A stretch of 64,000 bases of DNA from Brevibacillus aydinogluensis (lineage in GTDB: Bacteria; Bacillota; Bacilli; Brevibacillales; Brevibacillaceae). Under the pieces are notes generated by a model that was given only the letters and a program-made list of their open reading frames with translations, ran no database searches and had not been told where the DNA came from. The position numbers and the translations under genes were made by a program. How positions within the stretch are numbered: position 1 is the stretch's first letter; every line of letters begins with the position of its first letter. This document shows positions 1-7,669 of this stretch, in pieces. The DNA lies in the NCBI RefSeq assembly GCF_031954365.1, contig NZ_JAUSVZ010000001.1; one strand, 5' to 3'.

Positions 1-342
1 CTTACCGCTTATGGCACGACTGTTTTGTTTACTGGCGATATTGAACGGTCAGGGGAAGAGCGGCTGCTTGCCCGCAGCCTGCTGTCGCCCGTCGATGTAT
101 TGAAAGTGGCGCATCACGGCAGCAGCACATCCAGCTCTCCCGCTTTTCTGGCCGCAGCAAAACCGCGAGCCGCCGTCATTTCGGCCGGCCGAAACAACCG
201 CTACGGGCATCCCTCGCCCGTCGTGGTCAAGCGTTTGATGGATACAGGGGCAAATGTTTACCGAACGGATCTGCATGGGGCAGTCACCCTGGTCATACGC
301 AGGGGAGCGGTGCACTGGCAAACGCAAATTACCGATACATAA
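1..342 (+). CDS. comEC: ComEC competence protein, C-terminal fragment (5' end outside window)
   Basis: The open frame enters from the window edge and ends at 342. It carries the end of the metallo-beta-lactamase-like domain that closes ComEC/Rec2 proteins: a TGDIE segment, KVAHHGSSTS, and a late NNRYGHP motif, all characteristic of the family. ComEC is the inner-membrane channel that takes up single-stranded DNA during transformation, and this soluble domain is thought to degrade or guide the non-transported strand. The following gene is not the usual short yqzM but a sigma factor. Only about 113 residues are visible, so the membrane channel itself cannot be judged. Confidence 0.88.
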   Translation, partial: LTAYGTTVLFTGDIERSGEERLLARSLLSPVDVLKVAHHGSSTSSSPAFLAAAKPRAAVISAGRNNRYGHPSPVVVKRLMDTGANVYRTDLHGAVTLVIRRGAVHWQTQITDT

Positions 343-347
343 ATGCT

Positions 348-374
348 TGCAACCTTTTTCAGCAGCGCCCCGTC
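348..374 (+). promoter_or_regulatory. Candidate ECF-type (sigma-W/V-like) promoter of the first sigma operon
   Basis: TGCAAC at 348-353 is followed by a T-rich tract and, 17 bases on, CGTC at 371-374. This matches the -35 AAC / -10 CGTC pattern of ECF sigma promoters. It lies directly before the sigma gene, as expected for autoregulation. The start site would fall very close to the ribosome binding site, giving a very short leader, which is a mild argument against it. Confidence 0.45.
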
Positions 375-394
375 TGTAGGAGGGAGAGGAGATT

Positions 395-943
395 ATGCGA
401 GAGGCAGAGCTGATCAGGATGGCGCAAGCCGGGGATCACGACGCGCTTGTCGAGCTGCTCCGATCGATTGAGGCCTCTGTTTACCGCAGCGCTTATTATA
501 TCCTAGGAAATGAACAGGACGCTCTCGATGCCTCCCAGGAAGCGTTGATCCGGATTTATCGAAAGCTGGACACGTACCAGGAAAAGGCAAGGTTTTCCAC
601 ATGGGTGCAACGGATCGTCAACAACGTTTGCATGGATAAATTTCGCGCCATGAAGGAAACGGTCTCGATTGACGAGCATGAGCTCATCATCCCTGATCGA
701 AACAACGTAGAAGATGAAATCCTTCTCACCAGTTTGTCGAGCGATATTCAGCAGGCGATCAAAAAACTGCCCAATCAGTACCGCATGGTGGTGGTGCTCC
801 GCTATCTTGAGGATTTGTCCTACCAAGAGATTGCCGAGACATTGGATCTGCCGCTGAATACGGTCAAGTCGTATTTGTTTCGGGCCAGACAACAACTGCA
901 GGAGTTGTTGCACGACTATCAGAAAGGGGGGATCGGTAGATGA
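395..943 (+). CDS. ECF-like sigma-70 family RNA polymerase sigma factor (SigW-like)
   Basis: A 182-residue protein with the two-domain ECF layout. Region 2 lies around residues 20-90 (ALDASQEALIRIYRKL and FSTWVQRIVNNVCMDKFR). Region 4 is a C-terminal helix-turn-helix (LSYQEIAETLDLPLNTVKSYL). The ATG follows a strong AGGAGGGAGAGGA ribosome binding site. It overlaps the next gene, a membrane-anchored protein with anti-sigma layout, by ATGA, so the two are translationally coupled. By family it redirects RNA polymerase to envelope-stress promoters. Its general look resembles SigW, and a sigma-W-type promoter exists elsewhere in the window (before nfeD), but the link between them is inference. Confidence 0.85.
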   Translation: MREAELIRMAQAGDHDALVELLRSIEASVYRSAYYILGNEQDALDASQEALIRIYRKLDTYQEKARFSTWVQRIVNNVCMDKFRAMKETVSIDEHELIIPDRNNVEDEILLTSLSSDIQQAIKKLPNQYRMVVVLRYLEDLSYQEIAETLDLPLNTVKSYLFRARQQLQELLHDYQKGGIGR

Positions 944-1794
944 TAGATGAAGAAGTCTGGGAGTGGATGCAGCGGGATATGGATGGGGACCTCTCACCGG
1001 AAGAGCGGGAAAAGCTGTTTGCCATGCTCCGGAACAATCCCGATCTGCAGCTTGCGTACGACCGTTTGAAACGAGTCTCTGAGCAGTTGGAACAACTTCC
1101 CCCTGTCACACCACCATACAGCCTGGTGGACGCGATCCTACCGCAGTTGGAGTCAGAATCGGTCCGGCCGGCAGAAGCATCATCCCCTAAGCGGGAATCT
1201 CTGCCCAAGCTGGAGGTGAAGCAGGCGGCGTCTGCCACCGAGAAATCGTCGAAGTGGCGGCGGGCGTACGTCTGGATGGCCCGGATCGGAAGCGGTGCAG
1301 TTGCCGCCTGTCTGCTCGTATTTCTGCTCTTTATGGGCAGCAGCGATCAGCAGCAGAACTCGGACGATTACCAGCAAGGTTCGACGGCTGGCGAAGAAAC
1401 GCCTGAGGTGGCGCCTGCCGTGTTTGGTCCGCCTGTGCCCCCAAAGAGCACTCATTCATCATCAGTAACAACAACGGGGGAGCAGCAGACGAAACCGGCG
1501 AAGAAGGTAAAATCGCAGACGACAGAGAAAAAAGAGCAAAAGACCAAGACAGAAACTAAAACGCCACCTGCAAAGCAAACCGTCCAACCGAAAAAGCAGG
1601 TGGAACCCAAACCGCCCGTAAGGCCAGTCATCGATCCGCAGGAAGAAAAGCCGGTGTTTCCGATTGGCCTGGAAGAAAAGGACGACAGCAAGTCGGACAG
1701 AAACGAAAAAAAAGTGCGTGATGACGACGACCGCGACGAAGATGATGACGACAAGTCCGGCGGCAACAGAGGGAAATCGCGCGACAGAGACTGA
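940..1794 (+). CDS. Putative membrane-anchored anti-sigma factor
   Basis: A 284-residue partner of the preceding sigma gene (ATGA overlap). The N-terminal ~50 residues (WEWMQRDMDGDLSPEEREK) resemble the helical anti-sigma (ZAS/RsiW-like) segment but contain none of the usual His/Cys zinc ligands. One membrane helix lies at about residues 107-130 (RIGSGAVAACLLVFLLFMG). The outside half is low complexity, rich in Thr, Lys and Pro, and ends in a strongly acidic and basic tail of Asp, Lys and Arg. Such proteins hold the sigma factor inactive at the membrane until proteolysis. Position and topology support the role; the missing zinc motif means recognition is by context. Confidence 0.7.
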   Translation: MIDEEVWEWMQRDMDGDLSPEEREKLFAMLRNNPDLQLAYDRLKRVSEQLEQLPPVTPPYSLVDAILPQLESESVRPAEASSPKRESLPKLEVKQAASATEKSSKWRRAYVWMARIGSGAVAACLLVFLLFMGSSDQQQNSDDYQQGSTAGEETPEVAPAVFGPPVPPKSTHSSSVTTTGEQQTKPAKKVKSQTTEKKEQKTKTETKTPPAKQTVQPKKQVEPKPPVRPVIDPQEEKPVFPIGLEEKDDSKSDRNEKKVRDDDDRDEDDDDKSGGNRGKSRDRD

Positions 1795-1972
1795 CGCCCC
1801 CTTTGCGTGTGCAGTGTTCGTGCGTTCGTGACAAACGCGCTTTTTGCAATTGGACCGGCACCGGCAGGGAAGGAACTGCGTATATTGCAGTATCCAGCAC
1901 CCCCTGCTTACCGTTTCAGGAGAAGGCATCCCGGGACTTCTCCCAGAACGTTTACATAGAGGTGCCCATATG

Positions 1973-2003
1973 AAAAACTGCAGCGATCCAGGCTGCGGTT
2001 TTT
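1973..2003. terminator. Hairpin terminator after the sigma/anti-sigma operon
   Basis: AAAAACTGCAGC and GCTGCGGTTTTT pair over 12 bases with one G-U, around a 7-base loop. T runs on both strands suggest it can work in either direction. Confidence 0.7.
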
Positions 2004-2102
2004 CGTTTCGCTCTGCAGGAGCGCGTCGCCTTGAGAAAAAACGGGCCTTTGTCCGCCCATGCCGGTGATCGAGACATCCGCGGTGCCCGTTGCGCGCATC
2101 TG

Positions 2103-2111
2103 TGCTATAAT
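2103..2111 (+). promoter_or_regulatory. Extended -10 promoter of holA
   Basis: TGC-TATAAT, a perfect -10 with the TGn extension, lies 32 bases before the holA start. There is no good -35 at 17 bases, as is usual for extended -10 promoters. Confidence 0.5.
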
Positions 2112-2142
2112 AACCCAGGAATACGAAGGAGGAGGAGAAGCC

Positions 2143-3189
2143 ATGCCGCTGCTTTCGGCCATCCGGGAGATCAGACAGAAGCAGTTTGCGCCGGTGTATG
2201 TTCTGTACGGCCCGGAGTCCTTTCTCGCCGAAGAGTTTCTCGCGGCGGCCCGCCGGGAGATGATTGACCCGGCCTTCGCCGATTTGAACCTGAGCGTGTA
2301 CGACTGCACGGAAACACCGCTCGCCGAGATCGTCCAGGATGCGGAGACGCTGCCGTTTCTGGGGGAACATCGCCTGGTGATTGCCCGGCAGGCGTACTTT
2401 TTGACCGGCAGCAAGCCGGCGACGAAGGTAGAGAGCGATCCCGACGCGCTGCTTGCCTATCTGGAGCAGCCGCCGACCTACACTTCGCTCGTGCTGCATA
2501 CGGAGGCGGACAAGCTGGACGAGCGAAAAAAACTGGTCAAGATCCTTCACCAAAAGGCCAAAGTGATACCGTTTCAGCCGCTGCGAGACGCCGATCTGTA
2601 CGCGTGGGTGGAGCGTCAGGCGGAGAAGTACCACGCTGTCATTGAGCGGCCGCAGGCAGTGAAGCTGGTGGAGCGCGCAGGAGGCGACCTGCGCCTGCTG
2701 GACAAAGAGCTGGAAAAGATGGCGCTGTTTGTGGGGGGAAGCGGAGCGGTCATCACGGATGAGGTGATCGAAACGCTGGCCTCGCGCACGCTGGAACAAG
2801 ACGTGTTTGCCCTGATTGAGCATACCGCCGCAGGCAGGCTGGACAAAGGCCTGCGGATGCTGTACGACTGTCTGAAAACGGGCGAAGAACCAATTCGCCT
2901 CGTGGCGCTGCTGGCCAGGCAGTTCCGCTTGCTGCTGCACGTGCGGCAGTGGGCGCCGCGGGGGTATTCGCAGCAGCAGTTGGCCGGCATGCTGAAAGTG
3001 CATCCGTACGCGGTAAAAAAAGCGATGGAACAAGCGCGTCACTTTTCCGAAGCGGCGCTGCGAAGGCTGTTGGCCGTATTGGCCGAGGAAGACTACCGGA
3101 TGAAGTCCGGACAGGTGGACAAGCGGCTGGCCCTGGAACTGTTCATGACGCGCGTCTACGAGGAACGGACCAAAGCAAAAAACCCGTGA
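2143..3189 (+). CDS. holA: DNA polymerase III subunit delta
   Basis: A 348-residue clamp-loader subunit that opens the beta sliding clamp during DNA replication. The N-terminus (FAPVYVLYGPESFLAEEF) and the body are typical of HolA/YqeN. The frame is open further upstream, but the ATG at 2143 has a strong GGAGGAGGAG site and gives the family's usual start. The gene lies between comEC and rpsT as in other Bacillales. Its stop codon sits inside the stem of the downstream terminator. Confidence 0.93.
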   Translation: MPLLSAIREIRQKQFAPVYVLYGPESFLAEEFLAAARREMIDPAFADLNLSVYDCTETPLAEIVQDAETLPFLGEHRLVIARQAYFLTGSKPATKVESDPDALLAYLEQPPTYTSLVLHTEADKLDERKKLVKILHQKAKVIPFQPLRDADLYAWVERQAEKYHAVIERPQAVKLVERAGGDLRLLDKELEKMALFVGGSGAVITDEVIETLASRTLEQDVFALIEHTAAGRLDKGLRMLYDCLKTGEEPIRLVALLARQFRLLLHVRQWAPRGYSQQQLAGMLKVHPYAVKKAMEQARHFSEAALRRLLAVLAEEDYRMKSGQVDKRLALELFMTRVYEERTKAKNP

Positions 3190-3211
3190 ACCAGGTGTTC
3201 GCGGGTTTTTC
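3177..3211. terminator. Bidirectional terminator between holA and rpsT
   Basis: AAAAACCCGTGAA pairs with TTCGCGGGTTTTT, with a 7-base loop. T runs on both strands serve the convergent genes holA and rpsT. The holA stop codon is part of the stem. Confidence 0.85.
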
Positions 3212-3228
3212 TGATGTACCGATTACTC

Positions 3229-3504
3229 TTACGCTACCGGAGCGGTCAGAGCGTTGAACTTTTTCATCAAGCGGGACTTTTGACGGTTTGCTGCGTTTTT
3301 ATGAATGAGACCTTTCGTAGCGGCCTTGTCCAGCTTTTTCACAGCCACCAGAAGAGTGGATTTCGCCAGTTCGACATCGGAAGCAGCGACCGCTTTCTCA
3401 AAGTTCTTCATTGCAGTACGCAGGTCGGACTTTTGAGAAGCGCGTTGTGCGCGGCGCTTTTCGATTTGTTTGGTGCGCTTGATCGCGGATTTAATGTTTG
3501 GCAT
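3229..3504 (-). CDS. rpsT: 30S ribosomal protein S20
   Basis: A 91-residue, very basic protein beginning MPNIKSAIKRTKQIEKRRAQ, unmistakable S20. It binds 16S rRNA early in 30S assembly. The frame runs further upstream, but the ATG at 3504 (minus strand) has a near-perfect AAGGAGGTGA site and matches the universal S20 start. It is transcribed against holA and gpr, the normal arrangement in Bacillales, from its own promoter at 3557-3585. Confidence 0.97.
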   Translation of the reverse strand: MPNIKSAIKRTKQIEKRRAQRASQKSDLRTAMKNFEKAVAASDVELAKSTLLVAVKKLDKAATKGLIHKNAANRQKSRLMKKFNALTAPVA

Positions 3505-3556
3505 GTGTGTCACCTCCTTAGACGACCATAGGCATGCAGGAAATACAACAAAACTT

Positions 3557-3585
3557 ATTCTAGCACGCAGACTTGCCATTTGCAA
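3557..3585 (-). promoter_or_regulatory. Sigma-A promoter of rpsT
   Basis: On the minus strand TTGCAA (3585-3580), a 17-base spacer and TAGAAT (3562-3557) precede rpsT by about 50 bases. Confidence 0.65.
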
Positions 3586-3661
3586 GAAAGGATTCGGAAT
3601 AAAAAACGGGGTTTCAAGCAACCTAACAGCAGGAACAAAATGGAGAAGGGAGCAAGTACAG

Positions 3662-4762
3662 ATGGAGCACAATCTCGATTTGTCCGGTTATTCCATCCGG
3701 ACCGACCTGGCCCTCGAAGCACATGAACTGGCCCAGCAGCAGCAAGGCGGCCAGATCCCCGGTGTCAGGATCGAGACGGACGATTCGGAAGAGGGGATCA
3801 AGGTAACGCGCCTGGCTGTGGAAAACGAGGAAGCGGGCAGGCAGATTGGCAAGCTGCCTGGCCACTACATCACCATCGAAGTGCCGAAGCTGCGCAACAA
3901 CGACACGGCCGTCGAAGAACGGGTAGCCCAGCGGTTCGCCCGTGAATTTGCCCGGTTTCTCAGCGAACTGGGAATTACGGAAGAAAAGAAGGCGCTCGTC
4001 GTCGGCCTCGGCAACTGGAATGTGACGCCGGACGCGCTGGGACCGATGGTGGTGGAAAACCTGCTCGTCACCCGTCATTTGTTTACGCTCGCTCCCGAGA
4101 CTGTGGAAGACGGGTACCGCGAAGTGAGCGCCCTCTCGCCGGGGGTGCTGGGGATCACCGGCATCGAGACGAGCGAGATTATCTTTGGGGTGGTGGAAAA
4201 GAGCAAACCCGACTTCGTCATCTGCGTCGACGCGCTGGCCTCCCGTGCGCTGCACCGTGTCAACACCACGATCCAGATTTCTGATACGGGAATTCATCCC
4301 GGCTCCGGCGTCGGCAACAAGCGGAAGGCAATTGACGAAAAGACGTTGGGCATTCCGGTGATCGCGATCGGCGTGCCGACGGTCGTGTTTGCCTCCACGA
4401 TTGTCAACGACGCCATCACCTATCTGCTCGGCCACTTCGGCCAGTCAATGAAGGAGAGCAACCGGCCCGCCAACAAGCTGGCGATGAGCAGTCTGCCGGA
4501 GCGGAAAGAGCCGTATACGGAAGATGATCTGCCCGACATGGAGGCGCGCAAGACGTTTCTGGGCCTGGTGGGGTCGCTGCCCGAGGAGGAAAAACGGCAG
4601 CTCATTCACGAGGTGCTGCGGCCGCTGGGACAAGACCTGGTGGTGACACCCAAGGAAGTGGACGACTTTATCGAAGGGGTGGCCAACGTGCTCGCTACCG
4701 GGTTGAACCAGGCGCTGCACCGTGCCGTCAACAGTAAGAACAGCGCGGCCTACACCCACTGA
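3662..4762 (+). CDS. gpr: GPR endopeptidase (germination protease)
   Basis: A 366-residue aspartic-type protease that degrades the DNA-protecting small acid-soluble proteins when a spore germinates. The family N-terminus (YSIRTDLALEAHELA) and the segments GIHPGSGVGNKRKAI and IGVPTVVFASTIVNDA are clear. GPR is made as a zymogen and trims its own N-terminus in the spore. The ATG at 3662 follows GGAGAAGGGAG. A sigma-F/G promoter is expected. A weak candidate (GAATA, then CAACCTA 17 bases later, near 3595-3625) is visible but not convincing. spoIIP follows, as in B. subtilis. Confidence 0.95.
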   Translation: MEHNLDLSGYSIRTDLALEAHELAQQQQGGQIPGVRIETDDSEEGIKVTRLAVENEEAGRQIGKLPGHYITIEVPKLRNNDTAVEERVAQRFAREFARFLSELGITEEKKALVVGLGNWNVTPDALGPMVVENLLVTRHLFTLAPETVEDGYREVSALSPGVLGITGIETSEIIFGVVEKSKPDFVICVDALASRALHRVNTTIQISDTGIHPGSGVGNKRKAIDEKTLGIPVIAIGVPTVVFASTIVNDAITYLLGHFGQSMKESNRPANKLAMSSLPERKEPYTEDDLPDMEARKTFLGLVGSLPEEEKRQLIHEVLRPLGQDLVVTPKEVDDFIEGVANVLATGLNQALHRAVNSKNSAAYTH

Positions 4763-4949
4763 TGGCTGCCGTCCTGGCCGTCTGCCGGTGAGCGCTCCTC
4801 ACTGACACCGCAGACGGAAAAACTAGCGGTGAGAGAAAAGGTAGAAAAGGGTTCTATCGTCTCTATGACGCTCATAGGCTAAAGCATAGACAAGCGTTCG
4901 GCGATTGCTAAGTCCGCTGTCAATGCAAACAGCATGAGGAGGGAGACAG

Positions 4950-6131
4950 ATGGCAACCCTGATTCAGCGCCAATTTGTCGCGCTTTCCATTATCACGGCC
5001 TTCCTGTTCATCGTCACCAGTGTGATGGCGATGCACGGCAACCGCGTCATGATCGCCTCGTCGGCTGTGCAGCAGGCGGCGACCCGCGTGTCCAGCCTGG
5101 CTTTGCTCACATGGATGGGACAGGAGATTCCCACGCTGACACAGACGGTACAGGCCTCTACAGAGCGAGGCGTCAACAGCATATCCGGTTTTTTGTTTCA
5201 GGTGGCCACCGGCATCCAGCCTGGTGACCTGCGCAGCCTGCTGGGAAGGGAGCTGCCCGGCATGCTGACAGCGGATGACGCCCGCTTTGTCGTCGCCGGC
5301 AGGGACTCCACGCTGGCCGACCTGTACGTGGAATACCCCGCCTATCCGCATCAGGTGAACGATGCGGCGCCGTCTGGCAATACCGGTGAAACGGCAGCAA
5401 ACGATGCACAGCCGAAGCCGGAGGAGAACAAGGCGGCACCGCAGCCCAACCCGACCACCGGCGGCAGGAAAATTGTCTACGTCTACAGCACCCACAACCG
5501 CGAGTCCTGGTACAGTGAAACAAAGCCCGTCGGGACATCGGTGGACCACCCTAAGCGCAACATCTCGCTGGTCAGCAAGCGGCTGGCGGAAGCGCTGAAC
5601 GAACGAGGCATCGGCACGGAGTACAATGAGGAAGACATCTACCAAAAGCTGTTGGACAAAAAATTGGACTACGCCCTCTCCTACGCCGAATCGCTGCGGG
5701 CGGTCAAGGCGGCGACGCAGCGGAACCGGGAGCTGTATTACTTCTTTGACCTGCACCGCGACACTGCGCCGCGCAGCAAAACCACCGTCACCATCAACGG
5801 CAAGACCTATGCCCGCGTCTTGATGATCATCGGGAAGCGAAACAAAAACTACGAGAAAAACGAGCAGTTTGCCACCGAACTGCACCACCTGATGGAAAAG
5901 ATGTATCCCGGCCTGTCCCGCGGCGTCATGGAAAAAGGGGCGAAAACCGACCATGGCGAGTATAACCAGTCCATCTCACCGGGAAGCCTTTTAATGGAAA
6001 TCGGCGGAACCAGCAATACGCTGCAGGAGTCGTTGAACACGGCGGAAGCGCTGGCAGACGTGTTCGCCGAATACTACTGGCAGGCGGAAAAGGTGGGCAA
6101 ACCGCTGACCAGCGAGCCTGCCAAGAGGTGA
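4950..6131 (+). CDS. spoIIP: Stage II sporulation protein P
   Basis: A 393-residue membrane-anchored peptidoglycan hydrolase that, with SpoIID and SpoIIM, drives engulfment of the forespore. An N-terminal membrane helix (LSIITAFLFIVTSVMAM) is followed by a low-complexity linker and the SpoIIP catalytic domain: VYVYSTHNRESW, FDLHRDT, and a C-terminal MEIGGTSNTLQESLNTAEA. The start has a GGAGGGAGA site. It lies after gpr and before yqxA, the conserved order. A sigma-E promoter is expected in 4763-4949, but none matched well. Confidence 0.95.
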   Translation: MATLIQRQFVALSIITAFLFIVTSVMAMHGNRVMIASSAVQQAATRVSSLALLTWMGQEIPTLTQTVQASTERGVNSISGFLFQVATGIQPGDLRSLLGRELPGMLTADDARFVVAGRDSTLADLYVEYPAYPHQVNDAAPSGNTGETAANDAQPKPEENKAAPQPNPTTGGRKIVYVYSTHNRESWYSETKPVGTSVDHPKRNISLVSKRLAEALNERGIGTEYNEEDIYQKLLDKKLDYALSYAESLRAVKAATQRNRELYYFFDLHRDTAPRSKTTVTINGKTYARVLMIIGKRNKNYEKNEQFATELHHLMEKMYPGLSRGVMEKGAKTDHGEYNQSISPGSLLMEIGGTSNTLQESLNTAEALADVFAEYYWQAEKVGKPLTSEPAKR

Positions 6132-6137
6132 AGAGGC

Positions 6138-6446
6138 ATGAACGTGACGGTGAAGCTGGCGGGGATGGTAGTGATCCTGTTGATCGGCGTGGCGTTGGGG
6201 CTGCAGACAGCAGAGCGCGGCATCCACAAGGTGAGCGGAACGCCGGAGCAGCAGCCGCAGACGTTTTACATCAAAAAGTTGGACAAGGGGCAGATGGAGA
6301 TCGCGGTGATGGGTACACAGGTGCAGGCGGCGGCGCCGCGCGAGATGGTCAACTACGTGAGCAGCGCGGGCCAAACGCTGGGGCGGCTGGTGAAAGAAGG
6401 GACGAAGTCGGCCGTTGAGTGGGTGGCCAGGATTTTTGCCCCATGA
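6138..6446 (+). CDS. yqxA: YqxA family protein (DUF3679)
   Basis: A 102-residue protein with one N-terminal membrane helix (LAGMVVILLIGVALGLQ) and a small exterior domain. It starts 6 bases after spoIIP with an AGAGGTGAAGAGG site, so the two are one operon. The position directly after spoIIP and the overall look match YqxA of B. subtilis, whose function is unknown. In B. subtilis lepA follows; here about 9.6 kb of other genes come between. Confidence 0.8.
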   Translation: MNVTVKLAGMVVILLIGVALGLQTAERGIHKVSGTPEQQPQTFYIKKLDKGQMEIAVMGTQVQAAAPREMVNYVSSAGQTLGRLVKEGTKSAVEWVARIFAP

Positions 6447-6496
6447 GCGGTCGTTTATAGACAAATCAATGCAGGCAAACAGTCAGGTATTAATCA

Positions 6497-6521
6497 GGCC
6501 CGCTGCACATGCGGGTCTTTC
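6497..6521 (+). terminator. Terminator after spoIIP-yqxA
   Basis: GGCCCGC and GCGGGTC form a 7-base-pair stem (one G-U) with a 7-base loop, followed by TTTCT. Confidence 0.65.
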
Positions 6522-6574
6522 TCGTTCGTTCGTATTGGTTCGCACAGGAGAATATTTTGTTTGTTTAGTCAAGT

Positions 6575-6580
6575 TATAAT
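6575..6580 (+). promoter_or_regulatory. Candidate -10 element upstream of the peptide ABC importer
   Basis: A perfect TATAAT lies in an AT-rich stretch about 100 bases before the first ATPase gene. The -35 region (ATATTT at about 17 bases) is poor. A degenerate CodY-like sequence overlaps the downstream side; see the findings. Confidence 0.35.
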
Positions 6581-6682
6581 TATGTGAATTTAATACGTTG
6601 CCAAAAAATTGGATTAATGGCATAATTGATCACAGTTAGGCGTCTTGTCCTATGGAATATATCGGTAAGAGAGGTGCACGGC

Positions 6683-7651
6683 GTGTCACAGCCTTTGCTT
6701 GAGATCGAAAACCTGCAGACGCACTTTTTCACGGACCGCGGACAAATCCCGGCCGTCGACGGCGTTTCCATCAAGGTAAACAAAGGAGAAGTGGTCGGCA
6801 TTGTCGGCGAATCCGGGTGCGGGAAAAGTGTGACCTCGCTTTCCGTGATGAGACTGGTCCCCAATCCTCCTGGCAAGATTGTCGGCGGCTCCATCCGGTT
6901 TAAGGGGGAAGAGCTGGTCACAGCCAGCGAAAAGCGCATGAGGGAGCTGCGCGGCAATGAGATTGCGATGATCTTTCAGGAGCCGATGACCTCGCTCAAT
7001 CCCGTTTTCACGATCGGCAACCAGATTGGGGAAGTGATTCGAATACATACCAACGTGACGAAAAAAGAGGCCAGGCAGCGCTCGATTGACATGTTGAAAA
7101 AAGTGGGCATCCCGCGCGCGGAAGCGATCGTGGACGAATACCCGCACCAATTGTCCGGCGGCATGAGGCAGCGGGTCATGATTGCCATGGCGATGGCCTG
7201 CAATCCCCAGCTGTTGATTGCGGACGAACCGACGACGGCGCTGGACGTGACGATTCAGGCGCAGATTCTCGATCTGATGCGGCAGCTCAATCGCGAGTCG
7301 GAAACGGCGATTATGATGATCACCCACGACCTCGGGGTGGTTGCGGAGATGTGTGACCGCGTTGTCGTGATGTACGCGGGCAACGTGGTGGAGGAAGGCG
7401 ACGTCCGCTCCATCCTGAAAGAGCCAAAACACCCGTACACGGTCGGGCTGCTTAATTCCCTGCCCAAACTGGCGGGGGAGCGGAAGCGGCTGTACTCCAT
7501 CCCCGGCAACGTGCCCATCCCCGGATCGCTCACCGTAGGCTGCCGATTTGCCCCGCGCTGCGAGCACGCGACCGACAGGTGCAGGGCAGAGATGCCGGAA
7601 CTGAAAGCGGCAGGACCGAATCGACGCACTCGCTGTTGGCTGTACGATTAA
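6683..7651 (+). CDS. Oligopeptide/dipeptide ABC transporter ATP-binding protein (OppD/DppD type)
   Basis: A 322-residue ATPase with Walker A GESGCGKS, Q-loop IFQEPMTSLNP, signature LSGGMRQRV, Walker B LLIADEPT and H-loop ITHDLG. It ends in the OppD/DppD-type tail with a Cys cluster (GCRFAPRCEHATDRC). It powers peptide import together with the next four genes. The frame is open to 6626, but GTG at 6683 has the GAGAGGTG site and gives the family N-terminus (SQPLLEIENL). It is first gene of the operon, which is inserted between yqxA and lepA. Confidence 0.9.
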   Translation: MSQPLLEIENLQTHFFTDRGQIPAVDGVSIKVNKGEVVGIVGESGCGKSVTSLSVMRLVPNPPGKIVGGSIRFKGEELVTASEKRMRELRGNEIAMIFQEPMTSLNPVFTIGNQIGEVIRIHTNVTKKEARQRSIDMLKKVGIPRAEAIVDEYPHQLSGGMRQRVMIAMAMACNPQLLIADEPTTALDVTIQAQILDLMRQLNRESETAIMMITHDLGVVAEMCDRVVVMYAGNVVEEGDVRSILKEPKHPYTVGLLNSLPKLAGERKRLYSIPGNVPIPGSLTVGCRFAPRCEHATDRCRAEMPELKAAGPNRRTRCWLYD

Positions 7652-7669
7652 CCCGAAAGGAGCATGCAG

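Larger units (their letters stand above)
1795..2142. other. Intergenic region between the anti-sigma gene and holA
   Basis: About 350 bases without a convincing gene. It holds one strong hairpin (1973-2003) and an extended -10 element for holA (2103-2111). The short open frames here lack ribosome binding sites and recognisable sequence. The small yqzM gene found at this spot in B. subtilis was looked for on the minus strand and not seen. Confidence 0.6.

Noticed and set aside
1844..2068. 74-codon open frame between the anti-sigma gene and holA
   Set aside because: No ribosome binding site, it runs through a strong terminator hairpin, and its sequence is unlike any protein family. A yqzM-like gene was also looked for here on the minus strand and not found.
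1462..3042. 526-codon minus-strand open frame across the anti-sigma gene and holA
   Set aside because: It covers two well-supported plus-strand genes and a terminator. Its composition is typical of GC-rich antisense shadow frames.
4780..4830. CCGTCTGC/GCAGACGG hairpin after gpr as a terminator
   Set aside because: The stem is followed by AAAAAC, not T, on the plus strand, so it is not a normal terminator for gpr. It may be a minor structure only.
4840..4900. Sigma-E promoter for spoIIP (CATAGGCT or CATAGACA as -10)
   Set aside because: Neither has a matching -35 at 14-15 bases, so the evidence is too weak to annotate.
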